DNA from: Proteus vulgaris
GTDB taxonomy: Bacteria; Pseudomonadota; Gammaproteobacteria; Enterobacterales; Enterobacteriaceae
Reading direction: 5' to 3'
Length of the DNA: 64,000 bases
Assembly: GCF_023100685.1 (NCBI RefSeq)
Contig: NZ_CP090064.1
Coordinates: forward strand, 4,173,501-4,237,500
The translations under genes and the position numbers were made by a program. Under the pieces are notes generated by a model, which saw only the letters and a program-made list of their open reading frames with translations, was not told where the DNA came from and did no database searches. Shown piece by piece: positions 1 to 9,291 of this stretch. The first letter of the stretch is position 1. Every line of letters starts with the position of its first letter.

Positions 1-2088
1 AAAAGCCAGAAGAAATTAGCAACAACCTATTGGCCTAAAGCGATTGAACTAGCTCCTTATCTCAGCATAGCCCAACGTGCTAAGTTATTTTCAGTGTTAT
101 GGGGCGACATTGCAGAACTGACATCGGCTTATCAGCGTTTTAGTACCACACTTGCCTCTTTAGGCAATGCACCATTAGTTTTGGCTCCACTTTCTTCTTT
201 AGTCAAAGAACAAGACGGTGTGTTAGTACAAAACGACAGTATTATGAACGTAGATATGCTAGAGCGTCTCAATACTGCCAATGATAGCCAGATCAGCATT
301 TGCCCTGTTCATGGTGATCGTATTGATGCCCCTGTAACCCTTTCTTTAGCGGAACTGACCGCACTCACCGTTGAATTAGTCGTACCATTATTAGATGCAC
401 CAAGCAAAACGCTGTTTGAACAGGTTGAGCTACTAGATTTTCCGGGTTATCGCGGACGTTTAGGGGTTGAAACCATGGCGGATGTGCGCCGTCAAGTCAA
501 TGATGATAGCGCAAACCCACTCGCTCAACTTATTCTTCGGGGTAAAGTCGCCTATCTGTTTGAGCGTTATACCGATAACCAAGAAATGAATGTACTGGTG
601 GTGTGTACCGCATCAAACAAACAATCCGATGTAAAAGAAGTCGGTGCCGTACTCACAGAATGGATCAATAACACGCAAGGTAAAGATGCACAAACTCGTG
701 CTAAACGCCCTTCTGGCTTGATTTGGGCAATGACCATGTTTGATATGCGTATTACTAACTCCTTAACCATGAATGAAGCGTTATTACGCCAATCATGGGG
801 TAAAGGTGGCATGATAAAAATGGCGATGTTAGAGCGCTTTGGTCAATATGAATGGATGTCATCAGATTGGATTAATGGTGAAGCGTTTAATAACACCTTT
901 TTAGTACGTAAACCGGGCGTACCCACTCCGTTTATTCAAATCAGTAATGGTAAAGAAACAGTTCTAAATGAAGACAGTGTTTCACAATTACATCTGATGA
1001 AAAAAACCTTTGCTGAAGATGAAACTGTCCAACGTTATATTCGTGAACCAGACCAAGCATGGGATGCCATGTTGTCGCTTAACGATGGTGGTATGCAACG
1101 CCTTGCTGATTATCTTGAAACCGTTGCCTTAAAATCACTAAAACTTGAACGTATCAGTGAGCAACTGCAAGAAATTCAACGTGATTTAATCGGTCATCAT
1201 CTTGAAAAATGGTATCAATCAGGTGGTGAAGAGGAATTACAGGTAAAACGCCGTAATGCCGCGACTATTTTGCGTTTTATGCAAAGTCGCCCTTATTTAC
1301 AAGGTGCATTACTAGACTACCTGTTGCCTTCTCGTAAATCTCTCTACGACCTGTATATGCAGGAAAAAGAGGTTGTCGATACTCTTTCAGACAACAAAAA
1401 AGCAACACAGGCCCCAGTTTCTGCCTTTGCCGCTATGGAACAACCGACTTTTGATCTCTTTAGCGATGCGCCAATCTCTTTGGTGCCAGAAGAAGATGAA
1501 GCCCCCAAAGGCCACGGCAATGAGGTTACCTACCCTAAAAAAGTGATGGCATTATGGATAAATCATCTACGTAGTCTGCCTGATAACAGTACATTATTAA
1601 CCTACCTAGGCATCGACCAAGAAATTATGGTGCTGTTAGTCGATGAGCTTATTACAGCTATCAATCGTCTTGGTGTTGAACAACGTATGTTGAAAACTTT
1701 GGCAGGAACAGAAGCCATTGCCCGTCGTGATGACTTAGCCGAACAGCAATCCTCTCGCGTTTATAATGTATTGGGTGATTTTATTACTTGGTTTAATTTC
1801 AAAGATAACGGTGTTGAGAAGCCAGATAGCAAAATCAATGCAGGTCATAAGATCTTTGAAAGACCCGATAACACTAGCGTGCAATGGGGTGATGATGAGC
1901 GTTTAGTCCGCTTACCCACTAACCCTGTTAACTATACCCTTTTATTTGTAATTGATTGGCTTATCGCTTTATCGGCGATTATTACTGAGAATGCAGGACA
2001 TTCAGCAGGAAGAGAAATCAGTGCTGAACAAAACGCACAGTTAGGCCAAATCATTCAAACCATGAAATCATCCGTCGTGGAGTCATAA
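1..2088 (+). CDS. srfC: SrfC-family putative virulence factor, C-terminal part (5' end outside the window)
   Basis: The reading frame is open from base 1, so the gene starts upstream; the GTG at 94 is internal. About 695 residues are present. The protein resembles SrfC, third gene of the srfABC operon first noted as SsrB-regulated in Salmonella, whose biochemical role is unsettled. Near residues 135-150 of the visible part it has LLDFPGYRGR, like the G3 (DxPG) motif of dynamin-type GTPases. Further on TMFDMR could be a G4 (T/NKxD-like) motif. Any P-loop would lie in the missing N-terminal part. The C-terminal half is helical, with an acidic linker near PEEDEAPKG. It is followed after 3 bases by the next gene, which points to one operon. 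Family recognition is fairly good; the GTPase idea is inference. Confidence 0.75.
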   Translation, partial: KSQKKLATTYWPKAIELAPYLSIAQRAKLFSVLWGDIAELTSAYQRFSTTLASLGNAPLVLAPLSSLVKEQDGVLVQNDSIMNVDMLERLNTANDSQISICPVHGDRIDAPVTLSLAELTALTVELVVPLLDAPSKTLFEQVELLDFPGYRGRLGVETMADVRRQVNDDSANPLAQLILRGKVAYLFERYTDNQEMNVLVVCTASNKQSDVKEVGAVLTEWINNTQGKDAQTRAKRPSGLIWAMTMFDMRITNSLTMNEALLRQSWGKGGMIKMAMLERFGQYEWMSSDWINGEAFNNTFLVRKPGVPTPFIQISNGKETVLNEDSVSQLHLMKKTFAEDETVQRYIREPDQAWDAMLSLNDGGMQRLADYLETVALKSLKLERISEQLQEIQRDLIGHHLEKWYQSGGEEELQVKRRNAATILRFMQSRPYLQGALLDYLLPSRKSLYDLYMQEKEVVDTLSDNKKATQAPVSAFAAMEQPTFDLFSDAPISLVPEEDEAPKGHGNEVTYPKKVMALWINHLRSLPDNSTLLTYLGIDQEIMVLLVDELITAINRLGVEQRMLKTLAGTEAIARRDDLAEQQSSRVYNVLGDFITWFNFKDNGVEKPDSKINAGHKIFERPDNTSVQWGDDERLVRLPTNPVNYTLLFVIDWLIALSAIITENAGHSAGREISAEQNAQLGQIIQTMKSSVVES

Positions 2089-2091
2089 TTC

Positions 2092-3099
2092 GTGTTTAAT
2101 CCAGAATTAAAACCCGTACAACCTGCTCGTCCTGGCTTTGCGGTATTAAGTATTCGAAATTGGGAAGGTGATGCTTCCCCTGTTTATTTAAGCATTCAGC
2201 GTAACCAAGATCGCTATTTCTTAAATGATAAAGGGGAGTGGGTAGGTAATGCTTTTTTCCACCAGCTTTCTCTTGAAGATGCCGAGGAAGGCTATCAAAT
2301 CGTTCTTGATAAAACGTTAGTTGATCCCCTTGTTAGCAACTTACAAATGGCCTATCAATTTACGTTAAAAGACGATAATGAAACACAAGATATTGGCCGA
2401 TTACGTATTCGTGATGGTGTGTTAGCCTCACAAGCACAAGGTCAAAGTGAAGCATTAAAATCAACGGCGACATTAGATACTCAAGCCGTTCCACCAACTC
2501 CTATTATCGAAACATCACCGGAGCCGGAGCCTGAAGCAGTCAAAGAGCCTGAACCTGAGCCGATTATTCCTGAAATTAAGGTAGATGAACCGCCACAACG
2601 GCCGACACCACCTACACCGAAAAAATCTAAAATTGGTTTAATTTTAGCGATTATCTTGATCTTAATTTTAGCGGGTATCTTAACGTGGTTCTTCTTACTA
2701 AGAGGCAATCCAGCAGGCGACCCCGCGCCACAACCGACACCAGAACCATCAACACCAAGTGTGTGTAGTGTTGAAAATATGAAATCAGGTACGGCGCTCG
2801 CTTTTGTACAAAGTTGTATACAGAGCCAACCAGATAGCAAAACTATTCTTACAACGATTGAACAAGCTAAACAGAACAATCAATGTGACGTTGCTCAGCG
2901 TTTATATGCATATAAAGCACAATCAGGTGATGTTGAAATCGCACTAAATTATGCTCGTGAATACGATCCAGAAACTGCGTCAGCACAAGGTTGCTTTGGT
3001 GCAGACAAAGAAACGGCCATCTATTGGTACGAAGCTGTTCTTAATCATGACTCACAAAACCGTGACGCAAAAGCGCGTCTTGAAGCACTGAAAAAATAG
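2092..3099 (+). CDS. Single-span membrane protein with Pro/Glu-rich linker, srf-operon associated, function unknown
   Basis: 335 residues from a GTG start; GGAG at 2079-2082 gives good spacing and the gene follows srfC after 3 bases. The N-terminal ~125 residues look like a beta-rich cytoplasmic domain. Next come a Pro/Glu-rich linker (residues about 140-178) and one strongly hydrophobic helix (about 181-203, GLILAIILILILAGILTWFF). A second Pro-rich linker leads to a C-terminal domain with several cysteines (SVCSVEN, QSCIQ, NNQCDV, QGCFG) and a TPR/Sel1-like helical pattern ending in AIYWYEAVLNHDSQNRDAKARLEAL. The likely topology is cytoplasmic N-terminus and periplasmic C-terminus, with cysteines that could form disulfides. 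I do not recognise the family. The position suggests it links cytosolic SrfC to the exported VWA protein encoded next. Confidence 0.8.
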   Translation: MFNPELKPVQPARPGFAVLSIRNWEGDASPVYLSIQRNQDRYFLNDKGEWVGNAFFHQLSLEDAEEGYQIVLDKTLVDPLVSNLQMAYQFTLKDDNETQDIGRLRIRDGVLASQAQGQSEALKSTATLDTQAVPPTPIIETSPEPEPEAVKEPEPEPIIPEIKVDEPPQRPTPPTPKKSKIGLILAIILILILAGILTWFFLLRGNPAGDPAPQPTPEPSTPSVCSVENMKSGTALAFVQSCIQSQPDSKTILTTIEQAKQNNQCDVAQRLYAYKAQSGDVEIALNYAREYDPETASAQGCFGADKETAIYWYEAVLNHDSQNRDAKARLEALKK

Positions 3100-3108
3100 G
3101 AAAGTCGT

Positions 3109-5112
3109 ATGAAAAAGGCGCATTGGCTTACTCTTATTCTCAGTGGTTTAATTCTGACAGCACCGGCAAGTGCTGAAGAGAAAAAACCGCTATTACAAGA
3201 GGGTAAAAAGACTCTCTATCAGCGTGTATTAACCTACCCAGGTTGCCAAGTGGCGGACACAATTGGCGCAGCAGGTAAAGAACAACCTGCATTTAGCCGT
3301 TTTTATGTATATCAGCGTCAAAAACAAGGCGCCAATGAGTGGCTACAAGTCGGTCCTGATAGCTTGGGTCATATTAGCGGTTGGATGAATGCAAGCTGCA
3401 CATCTGAATGGAAAATGCAATTAACGCTGGCTTTTACTAACCCTGCGGGTCGTAACCCAATGCTATTTTTCAAAGATAAGCAAACGGTTGAAGGCTTACT
3501 TGAAAACCCTACTCCCGAAAAGCAGTATCAACCTTTTTTAGCTGATATCAAAAATCAAAAAGTTAATCCGGCTGTTTTAGCTAAAGAGCCTGATTATATG
3601 ATTGATCAAAAAAGTAATTTTTATCTGCTACCTGTATTAGGCTCAGATGAAGTCTTTACTGATGCGGGCTATAAAGTGCGAGTGCTCAATGTGGCATCTG
3701 TCTCTTCACAAACCAAAGACAGCAAAGACGCACAAAATACGAATGCAACTGCAAACAATACAAAACCAGCAACACCAGACAGCAAAGATGCTGACAATAT
3801 GATGCAAGGTTTCTCTGCGGCTGTCGTGTTTGTTATCGACTCGACAATATCAATGGATCCTTACATTGATAGAACCAAAGAAGCGATTCAGAAAGTTTAT
3901 GCACAAGTCGAAAAAGACAACATGTTGGATAAGGTAAAATTTGGTTTAGTGGCGTTTCGCTCTAATATCAAAGCCGTTCCCGCATTGGAATACGATAGCA
4001 AAATGTTTGTAAACCCCAATGACGTAAAAGATGGCCCTGATTTCTTAAATAAAGTTAAAGAATTACGCCAAGCTAAAGTCTCAAGTAGTCGTTTTGATGA
4101 AGATGCTTATGCTGGTGTCATGCAAGCCCTTGATGGTGTTGATTGGACACGCTTTGGTGCGCGCTACGTTATTTTAATCACTGACGCGGGCGCATTAACG
4201 GGAGATGATCCTCTGTCATCAACTAAACTTGATGCTGAACAAATTCGCCAAGAAGCCGCTTATCGTGGTGTTGCACTTTATACTCTGCATTTAAAAACCC
4301 CGTCAGGAGCAAAAAATCATGCTTCGGCACAAGCGCAATATGAAGCATTAACGCTTAATCCGTTCTTACACAAATCGCTTTACTACCCTATCAACTCAGG
4401 AGATGTAAATAGTTTTGGTCGTATGGTAGACAGTTTAGCAACTGCTGTAACCACGCAAATTCAAACTGCTTATCGTGGTGAAGCCACTGTAGGCAGTGCA
4501 TTAAATGCCGATCCCACTTATAGCAAAAATAAAGAAACTGATACCTTACTTAACGATGCGCATGATTTAGGTTATGCCATGCGTTTAGCGTATTTAGGTG
4601 AAAAACAGGGCACAAAAGCACCTCCAGTCTTTAAAGCGTGGATAAGTGATCGAGATTTATTACAGCAAAATATCCCAACAACAGAAGTACAAGTGTTATT
4701 GACCAAAAGTGAGCTTAGCGATTTAAGTGACGTGATGAAAAAAATTGTTAATGCGGCTAACGAAGGTTTGATCTCACCTGACAATATGTTTGCTGATTTG
4801 CGTTCAATTGCCGCCACTATGGGTAACGATCCTAATCAAATCAAACAAGGTTCTGCGACTAAATTGGGTGAAATGGGTTTACTGGGTGAATACGTAGAAA
4901 ATCTACCTTATTTAAGTGAAGTTTTAGGCTTAGATGAAGAGACATGGAAAAGCTGGGATGGCCTTGAGCAAGAGAAGTTTATCCGTCGCCTCAATACAAA
5001 ATTACAATACTATCAACGTTATAATGAAGATGTTGATCGTTGGATATCCCTTGCACCACAAAGTGATCCGCGCGATCACGTTTACCCTGTTCCACTGGAA
5101 AACCTGCCTTAA
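3109..5112 (+). CDS. Exported von Willebrand factor A (VWA) domain protein
   Basis: 667 residues. The start ATG is preceded by AGGAAAG, and the protein begins with a clear Sec signal peptide (MKKAHWLTLILSGLILTAPASA, cleavage near residue 22). After a ~200-residue N-terminal region and an Asn/Lys/Asp-rich linker comes a VWA domain (about 235-430). Its MIDAS-type motif FVIDSTISMD begins at D244, with threonine where DxSxS usually has serine. A later acidic metal-site motif ILITDAGA holds D359. VWA domains bind a divalent metal and usually hold protein partners, so a periplasmic scaffold or sensor role is likely. The stop codon overlaps the start of the following ABC ATPase (TAATG), a sign of translational coupling. 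Similar VWA domains occur in PpkA-type type VI secretion proteins, but no kinase domain is seen here. Confidence 0.85.
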   Translation: MKKAHWLTLILSGLILTAPASAEEKKPLLQEGKKTLYQRVLTYPGCQVADTIGAAGKEQPAFSRFYVYQRQKQGANEWLQVGPDSLGHISGWMNASCTSEWKMQLTLAFTNPAGRNPMLFFKDKQTVEGLLENPTPEKQYQPFLADIKNQKVNPAVLAKEPDYMIDQKSNFYLLPVLGSDEVFTDAGYKVRVLNVASVSSQTKDSKDAQNTNATANNTKPATPDSKDADNMMQGFSAAVVFVIDSTISMDPYIDRTKEAIQKVYAQVEKDNMLDKVKFGLVAFRSNIKAVPALEYDSKMFVNPNDVKDGPDFLNKVKELRQAKVSSSRFDEDAYAGVMQALDGVDWTRFGARYVILITDAGALTGDDPLSSTKLDAEQIRQEAAYRGVALYTLHLKTPSGAKNHASAQAQYEALTLNPFLHKSLYYPINSGDVNSFGRMVDSLATAVTTQIQTAYRGEATVGSALNADPTYSKNKETDTLLNDAHDLGYAMRLAYLGEKQGTKAPPVFKAWISDRDLLQQNIPTTEVQVLLTKSELSDLSDVMKKIVNAANEGLISPDNMFADLRSIAATMGNDPNQIKQGSATKLGEMGLLGEYVENLPYLSEVLGLDEETWKSWDGLEQEKFIRRLNTKLQYYQRYNEDVDRWISLAPQSDPRDHVYPVPLENLP

Positions 5113-5804
5113 TGATCCAGATTGAAGGTATGGCAATTACGCGCGGTAATGCGCAACATGGTTTTCGTGTTGCGCTTCCTTCGTTGACGCTTGAAAAAGG
5201 GGAAATCGGCGCGCTAACCGGATTAAGTGGTTGTGGTAAAAGTACCTTATTAGAAATGATAGGGTTGATCTTACGCCCAGATGAATTGACCCATTTTCAA
5301 CTCGGTGATGAATTAATTATCACGCAAGCGGTGTTGAGTAATGAGCAGACACAACTCGCATCATTACGTGCCGAGAAATTGGGTTTTATGCTCCAAAGTG
5401 GCGGATTACTTCCCTTTTTAACCGTCATGCAAAATATTCAATTACCTCGAAAAATGCTGGGATTAACGCCACACTCCCCTTGGCTTGATCACGCAATTGA
5501 CCATCTGCAATTACGCCCATTGTTAACTCGTCTTCCTCGCCAACTCTCCATTGGTGAGCGCCAACGCGCAGCGTTTATTCGCGCCATTGCACACGAGCCC
5601 GCTTTATTACTTGCTGATGAGCCCACAGCAGCCCTTGATCCCCATAATGCGCAAGCGCTGTATGCACTCATTGTAGAGATGGTAAAACAACTGGAGATCT
5701 CTGCACTGGTTGTTAGCCACGATTGGTCTTTAGTCGAGCGTTTTGGGTTTAGCCACTATCATGCACAACTCGAAGGAGGCGGTAGTGTCTTTATCAAACA
5801 ATAG
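5112..5804 (+). CDS. ABC transporter ATP-binding protein, LolD/MacB-like
   Basis: 230 residues, start overlapping the previous stop by one base. Walker A is GLSGCGKST (residues 37-45), the signature is LSIGERQRA, Walker B is ALLLADEPTAALD, and an H-loop is visible in VVSHDWSLVERF. Length and motifs fit the small ATPases that pair with FtsX-type permeases (LolD, FtsE, MacB N-terminus). Those systems usually drive periplasmic or envelope work such as lipoprotein release rather than classical uptake. The next gene encodes the matching permease and starts inside the 3' end of this one. Two lipoprotein genes in the same operon would fit an envelope role, but the substrate is unknown. Confidence 0.88.
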   Translation: MIQIEGMAITRGNAQHGFRVALPSLTLEKGEIGALTGLSGCGKSTLLEMIGLILRPDELTHFQLGDELIITQAVLSNEQTQLASLRAEKLGFMLQSGGLLPFLTVMQNIQLPRKMLGLTPHSPWLDHAIDHLQLRPLLTRLPRQLSIGERQRAAFIRAIAHEPALLLADEPTAALDPHNAQALYALIVEMVKQLEISALVVSHDWSLVERFGFSHYHAQLEGGGSVFIKQ

Positions 5805-7020
5805 CGCCAATCCTAATCGTCTAGGCTTACTCAGCTCACTAGCTTGGCGCGACTTAATTTATGATCGCAAAGTCGCATTATGTATTGTGTTCTCTTTAGT
5901 CTCGGTTATTGCACCACTGCTACTGCTGTTTGGGTTAAAGAATGGCATCGTGACGCAGCTTCATAATCAACTGCTAAATGATCCTCGTAACCTTGAAATA
6001 CGTATGTTAGGCAATGGTAATTATCCACAAAGTTGGTTTAATAATATTGCGCAGAAAGATGAAGTACGTTTTGTTATCCCATTAACACGTAGCTTAAACA
6101 CACAAGCCGATATTATGATTGATGGACAACATTTTATTGATAATGCGGAAATCATACCAACAGCAGAGAACGATCCTTTATTAGAGGGTGTGGCTATACC
6201 CCAAAATGCAGACACATTAGTGCTCTCTGCCAATGCTGCACAAAAACTACAGGCGAATGTCGGTGATAGTGTGCGCTTATTTATCAGCCGTAAGCTTAAT
6301 GGCGTCAATGAACGTGCCAAACGTACCTTTACTGTTGCTGCCATTATCAGTGATAGTAAATTTTCAAGAGCTGCAGCCTTTGTTTCTCTTGATGTTTTAG
6401 TGGCGATGGAAGATTACCGAGATGGTTATCAAGCCCCTCTTTTTGGTATTACACAAGGTGTTGAGGCAAAACCAAGAACCCAGTTTGCTAAAGCTCGCCT
6501 TTATGCAAAAAATTTAGATGCCATTGCACCACTAGATGATTGGTTTAGACAACAACACATTGATGTGATGACACAAAAAAGCCAAATAGATTCTGTAAAA
6601 GCAATCAGTTATGTCCTTAACGTTATTTTCTCGGTCATTGCTTGGGTCTCACTATTAGGTTGTATTGCCTCATTAATTGGTGCCTTTCTTGCCAATATTG
6701 ACCGTAAACGCAAAGATATGGCAGTCCTACGCCTGCTGGGTTTTCGTCAGTTTGCTGTTTCTTTATATATTGTATTGCAAGCACTGTTATTAACGAGCGT
6801 TGCCTTTATTTTAGCCCTTGGGCTTTATGGCATTGGTAGCACCTTATTTACCACATTATTAGGCACCCATTTACCTGAACAAGCCTTTGTTTGCCAGTTA
6901 ACATTGGGGGATTTATTGATTGCTATGTGCAGTGCCTTACTTGTGGCCTTAGTGGTGGCAAGTATTGGCGCATTACGTGCCGTTTCAATTGAACCTGCGG
7001 AGAGCTTACGTGAAATTTAA
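5785..7020 (+). CDS. FtsX/MacB-type ABC transporter permease
   Basis: 411 residues from the GTG at 5785, chosen because GGAGG at 5774-5778 sits at ideal distance; an in-frame ATG at 5743 would lack this signal. The start lies inside the ATPase gene (20-base overlap). The layout is that of FtsX/LolC permeases: one N-terminal membrane helix (around ALCIVFSLVSVIAPLLLLFG), a ~200-residue periplasmic domain, then three C-terminal helices (VLNVIFSVIAWVSLLGCIAS, ALLLTSVAFILALGLYGIGS and DLLIAMCSALLVALVVASIG). The RKRKDMAVLRLLGF segment between helices resembles the coupling region of the family. It would form a homodimer with the ATPase encoded just upstream. Confidence 0.85.
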   Translation: MSLSNNSANPNRLGLLSSLAWRDLIYDRKVALCIVFSLVSVIAPLLLLFGLKNGIVTQLHNQLLNDPRNLEIRMLGNGNYPQSWFNNIAQKDEVRFVIPLTRSLNTQADIMIDGQHFIDNAEIIPTAENDPLLEGVAIPQNADTLVLSANAAQKLQANVGDSVRLFISRKLNGVNERAKRTFTVAAIISDSKFSRAAAFVSLDVLVAMEDYRDGYQAPLFGITQGVEAKPRTQFAKARLYAKNLDAIAPLDDWFRQQHIDVMTQKSQIDSVKAISYVLNVIFSVIAWVSLLGCIASLIGAFLANIDRKRKDMAVLRLLGFRQFAVSLYIVLQALLLTSVAFILALGLYGIGSTLFTTLLGTHLPEQAFVCQLTLGDLLIAMCSALLVALVVASIGALRAVSIEPAESLREI

Positions 7021-8566
7021 TTTATCGCTTTTAACTTTATCATTCGCGCTGTTATCTAGCAGTTTTACGGCATCGGCCAAATGGGATGACAAATTCGTTA
7101 ACCAAAAAGCCTTACCTGATGATGTGATCTTGCCTTTCCCTTGTGAAGGTTCAATGGTCTTTCGCCAAGTTACTATCCCTCTCAGCCAGCCTTTACAAGA
7201 CTACAGCGTAACTTTAGGGCAAGAAGGTGATGAATGGGGTTATTTAGAGCAATCACGAGCTGAACATATTGCGGGTAGCTTCCCACTAAAAGGCAAAGAA
7301 AAAGGCCGTTATTACCTTATGGCGAAATATCCCGTTACCGATCTGCAATATAACGCCATGCAAAGTACCATTAATGGTAAAGAGTGTCCGGTTGCCTCAA
7401 ATAAATTACGTTTACCGAAAGTGAATATTAGCTGGTATGAAGCCATGCAGTTCGCTGATCAATATAATCAATGGCTAAGAAGCCATCATCCAGAAGCATT
7501 ACCCGTTGAAGATGGCGCAAAAGGTTTTGCAAGATTGCCGACAGAAACGGAATGGGAATTTGCGGCACGTGGCGGTTTAAAAGTCTCAGCCTCCGAGTTT
7601 CGTGATGTGCGTTTTCCAATGCCAGAAGGTACCAAAAATTATATTTGGTCAGCAGGCAGTCAATCCTCTAACGGTTCATTACAACTCACCGGTTTGTTAT
7701 CACCCAACCCATTAGGCTTACATGATATGTTGGGTAATGTTGCTGAAATGATGTTTGAGCCTTTTAGATTAAATAAACTCGACCGCTTACACGGACAAGC
7801 AGGTGGATTTATTGTACGTGGTGGTAGTTATCTAACACCAGAGAGTGATATGCGCAGTTCATGGCGTCAAGAAGAGCCTTATTACACCAATACGGGTGCG
7901 AATAAAAATAAATATACTGGTTTTCGTTTAGCCATTGTTGCTCCAGCATTAACATCTCGCGATAAAATCAAAGAGATAGAAAAAGAGTGGCAGCAATTAG
8001 GCAATGAGAAACCAGCAAGCAACAACTCAAAAACTAATAGCGATAACTCTATCAATAGCCTAAATACACTCTCGACCCAAGTACAAGATGAAGCATTGAA
8101 AAAACAGTTAGCTGAATTAAAAAATAGCTTGCGGGCAAATGCACAACTACGAGATGAACAACGAGATCAAGCCATCCGAACCTCACTACAATTAGGTGCT
8201 TTTTTATGTACCAAATTAAAAGATGATGGCGAGTTCTATGACAGATTAATCGCATTACATGAAAAAAACTGCCCTCCAGGCACTAAAGATGCCACATGTG
8301 AACGACGTCAAGAGCAAGTTAACGAACATAAAAAAACGCTCGACTTTGTTGTGAGCTATTACGCAGACACATTAGTGGATATGGCAACCACATATGATGC
8401 CTCTTTAGTTAAACCGCAAATTGACGTTGTACGCCAATTAATGGAAGCCAGAGGTAAATCGAATTTAAATACGTACCTTTCAACATATATGCAGGGACTC
8501 CAAGGATATTGGGCTAACGGTAAAGTTTCACGGAATGAATGGCTTGAAGCGTGCAAAAAACAATAA
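7010..8566 (+). CDS. Exported formylglycine-generating-enzyme-like (FGE-sulfatase/SUMF1) domain protein, probably non-catalytic
   Basis: 518 residues from the GTG at 7010. That start gives a proper signal peptide (MKFNLSLLTLSFALLSSSFTASA) and has GCGGAGAG just upstream; it overlaps the permease stop by 11 bases. An FGE-sulfatase domain covers about residues 85-315. Family motifs are YYLMAKYPVTDLQYNAM, ARLPTETEWEFAARGG, GLHDMLGNVAEM, FIVRGGSYL and KYTGFRLAI. Aerobic FGE uses a cysteine pair near the RGGS region; I see none in RGGSYLTPESDMRSSWRQEE, so this is probably a binding or structural version. The C-terminal third is Asn/Ser-rich and then helical, with four cysteines (FLCTKL, KNCPPGTKDATCE, LEACKKQ). 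It is likely periplasmic and part of the same complex as the VWA and ABC proteins. Confidence 0.85.
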   Translation: MKFNLSLLTLSFALLSSSFTASAKWDDKFVNQKALPDDVILPFPCEGSMVFRQVTIPLSQPLQDYSVTLGQEGDEWGYLEQSRAEHIAGSFPLKGKEKGRYYLMAKYPVTDLQYNAMQSTINGKECPVASNKLRLPKVNISWYEAMQFADQYNQWLRSHHPEALPVEDGAKGFARLPTETEWEFAARGGLKVSASEFRDVRFPMPEGTKNYIWSAGSQSSNGSLQLTGLLSPNPLGLHDMLGNVAEMMFEPFRLNKLDRLHGQAGGFIVRGGSYLTPESDMRSSWRQEEPYYTNTGANKNKYTGFRLAIVAPALTSRDKIKEIEKEWQQLGNEKPASNNSKTNSDNSINSLNTLSTQVQDEALKKQLAELKNSLRANAQLRDEQRDQAIRTSLQLGAFLCTKLKDDGEFYDRLIALHEKNCPPGTKDATCERRQEQVNEHKKTLDFVVSYYADTLVDMATTYDASLVKPQIDVVRQLMEARGKSNLNTYLSTYMQGLQGYWANGKVSRNEWLEACKKQ

Positions 8567-8590
8567 CAGAGACTTTGGGATAGGTGTGGT

Positions 8591-9274
8591 ATGAATAAAC
8601 GACTCATGGCTGTACTTGGCATTAGTGCCGTACTTGCTTTATCAGGGTGTCAAAGTAATAGTGGTGCTGATCCACGTTTGAAAAATAACAGTGATATGGA
8701 GTTTTTCAGTAAATCTGGCATTGGGGCTTGTGCTGGTGGTGCAGCTATTGGTGCATTAAGTTGCCTAGTAGCTAATGTTGATAACAAAGGCGCCTGTATG
8801 ATTATCGCGGCGGTCGCAGGTTGTGGTGTCGGTATTGGTGCAAATGCCTATTTAGACAATAAGCGCCAAAACTACGCCTCGAAAGAAGAAATGCTCAACT
8901 CGATGATAGAGGATGTGAAAAAAGAGAATCAACGCCTACAAAGTGCCTCAAATACGGCAAGAGCCGTAATCAACGACGATAAAAGAGCGTTGGCAAAAAT
9001 TGAGCAAGATATGAAACAACAACGCCTTAATAAAGCCGCTGCTGAAAAACAATTAAAAGGCATTGATGCCAATATTGCAGCACTTCGCTCTCGTTTAGCA
9101 GATATGAAAAAACGTGAAGGTGAATGGCGTGATATCGCTGCGCAAAGTCGTCAAGATGGCCTAAAGACGGCACAGCTTGATAAACAAATCAATGGGATGA
9201 AACAACAAGTAACCTCTTTACAAGAAGAACTTGATAGCCTTTATACCCAACGTACAGCAATAAAACTTAGTTAA
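8591..9274 (+). CDS. Lipoprotein with glycine-rich segment and long coiled coil
   Basis: 227 residues with a clear lipoprotein signal (MNKRLMAVLGISAVLALSGC, lipidated Cys20). Residues about 48-90 are rich in Gly, Ala and Cys, with GIGACAGGAAIGAL and IIAAVAGCGVGIGANAY. This resembles a glycine-zipper membrane-associating hairpin. The rest (about 95-225) is a charged heptad-like coiled coil. Residue +2 after the lipid cysteine is Gln, so outer-membrane sorting by Lol is expected. It follows the FGE-like gene by 24 bases and precedes a second coiled-coil lipoprotein by 17 bases. The two may pair with each other. The specific function is unknown. Confidence 0.82.
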   Translation: MNKRLMAVLGISAVLALSGCQSNSGADPRLKNNSDMEFFSKSGIGACAGGAAIGALSCLVANVDNKGACMIIAAVAGCGVGIGANAYLDNKRQNYASKEEMLNSMIEDVKKENQRLQSASNTARAVINDDKRALAKIEQDMKQQRLNKAAAEKQLKGIDANIAALRSRLADMKKREGEWRDIAAQSRQDGLKTAQLDKQINGMKQQVTSLQEELDSLYTQRTAIKLS

Positions 9275-9291
9275 CGTTAAAAAGGATGATA

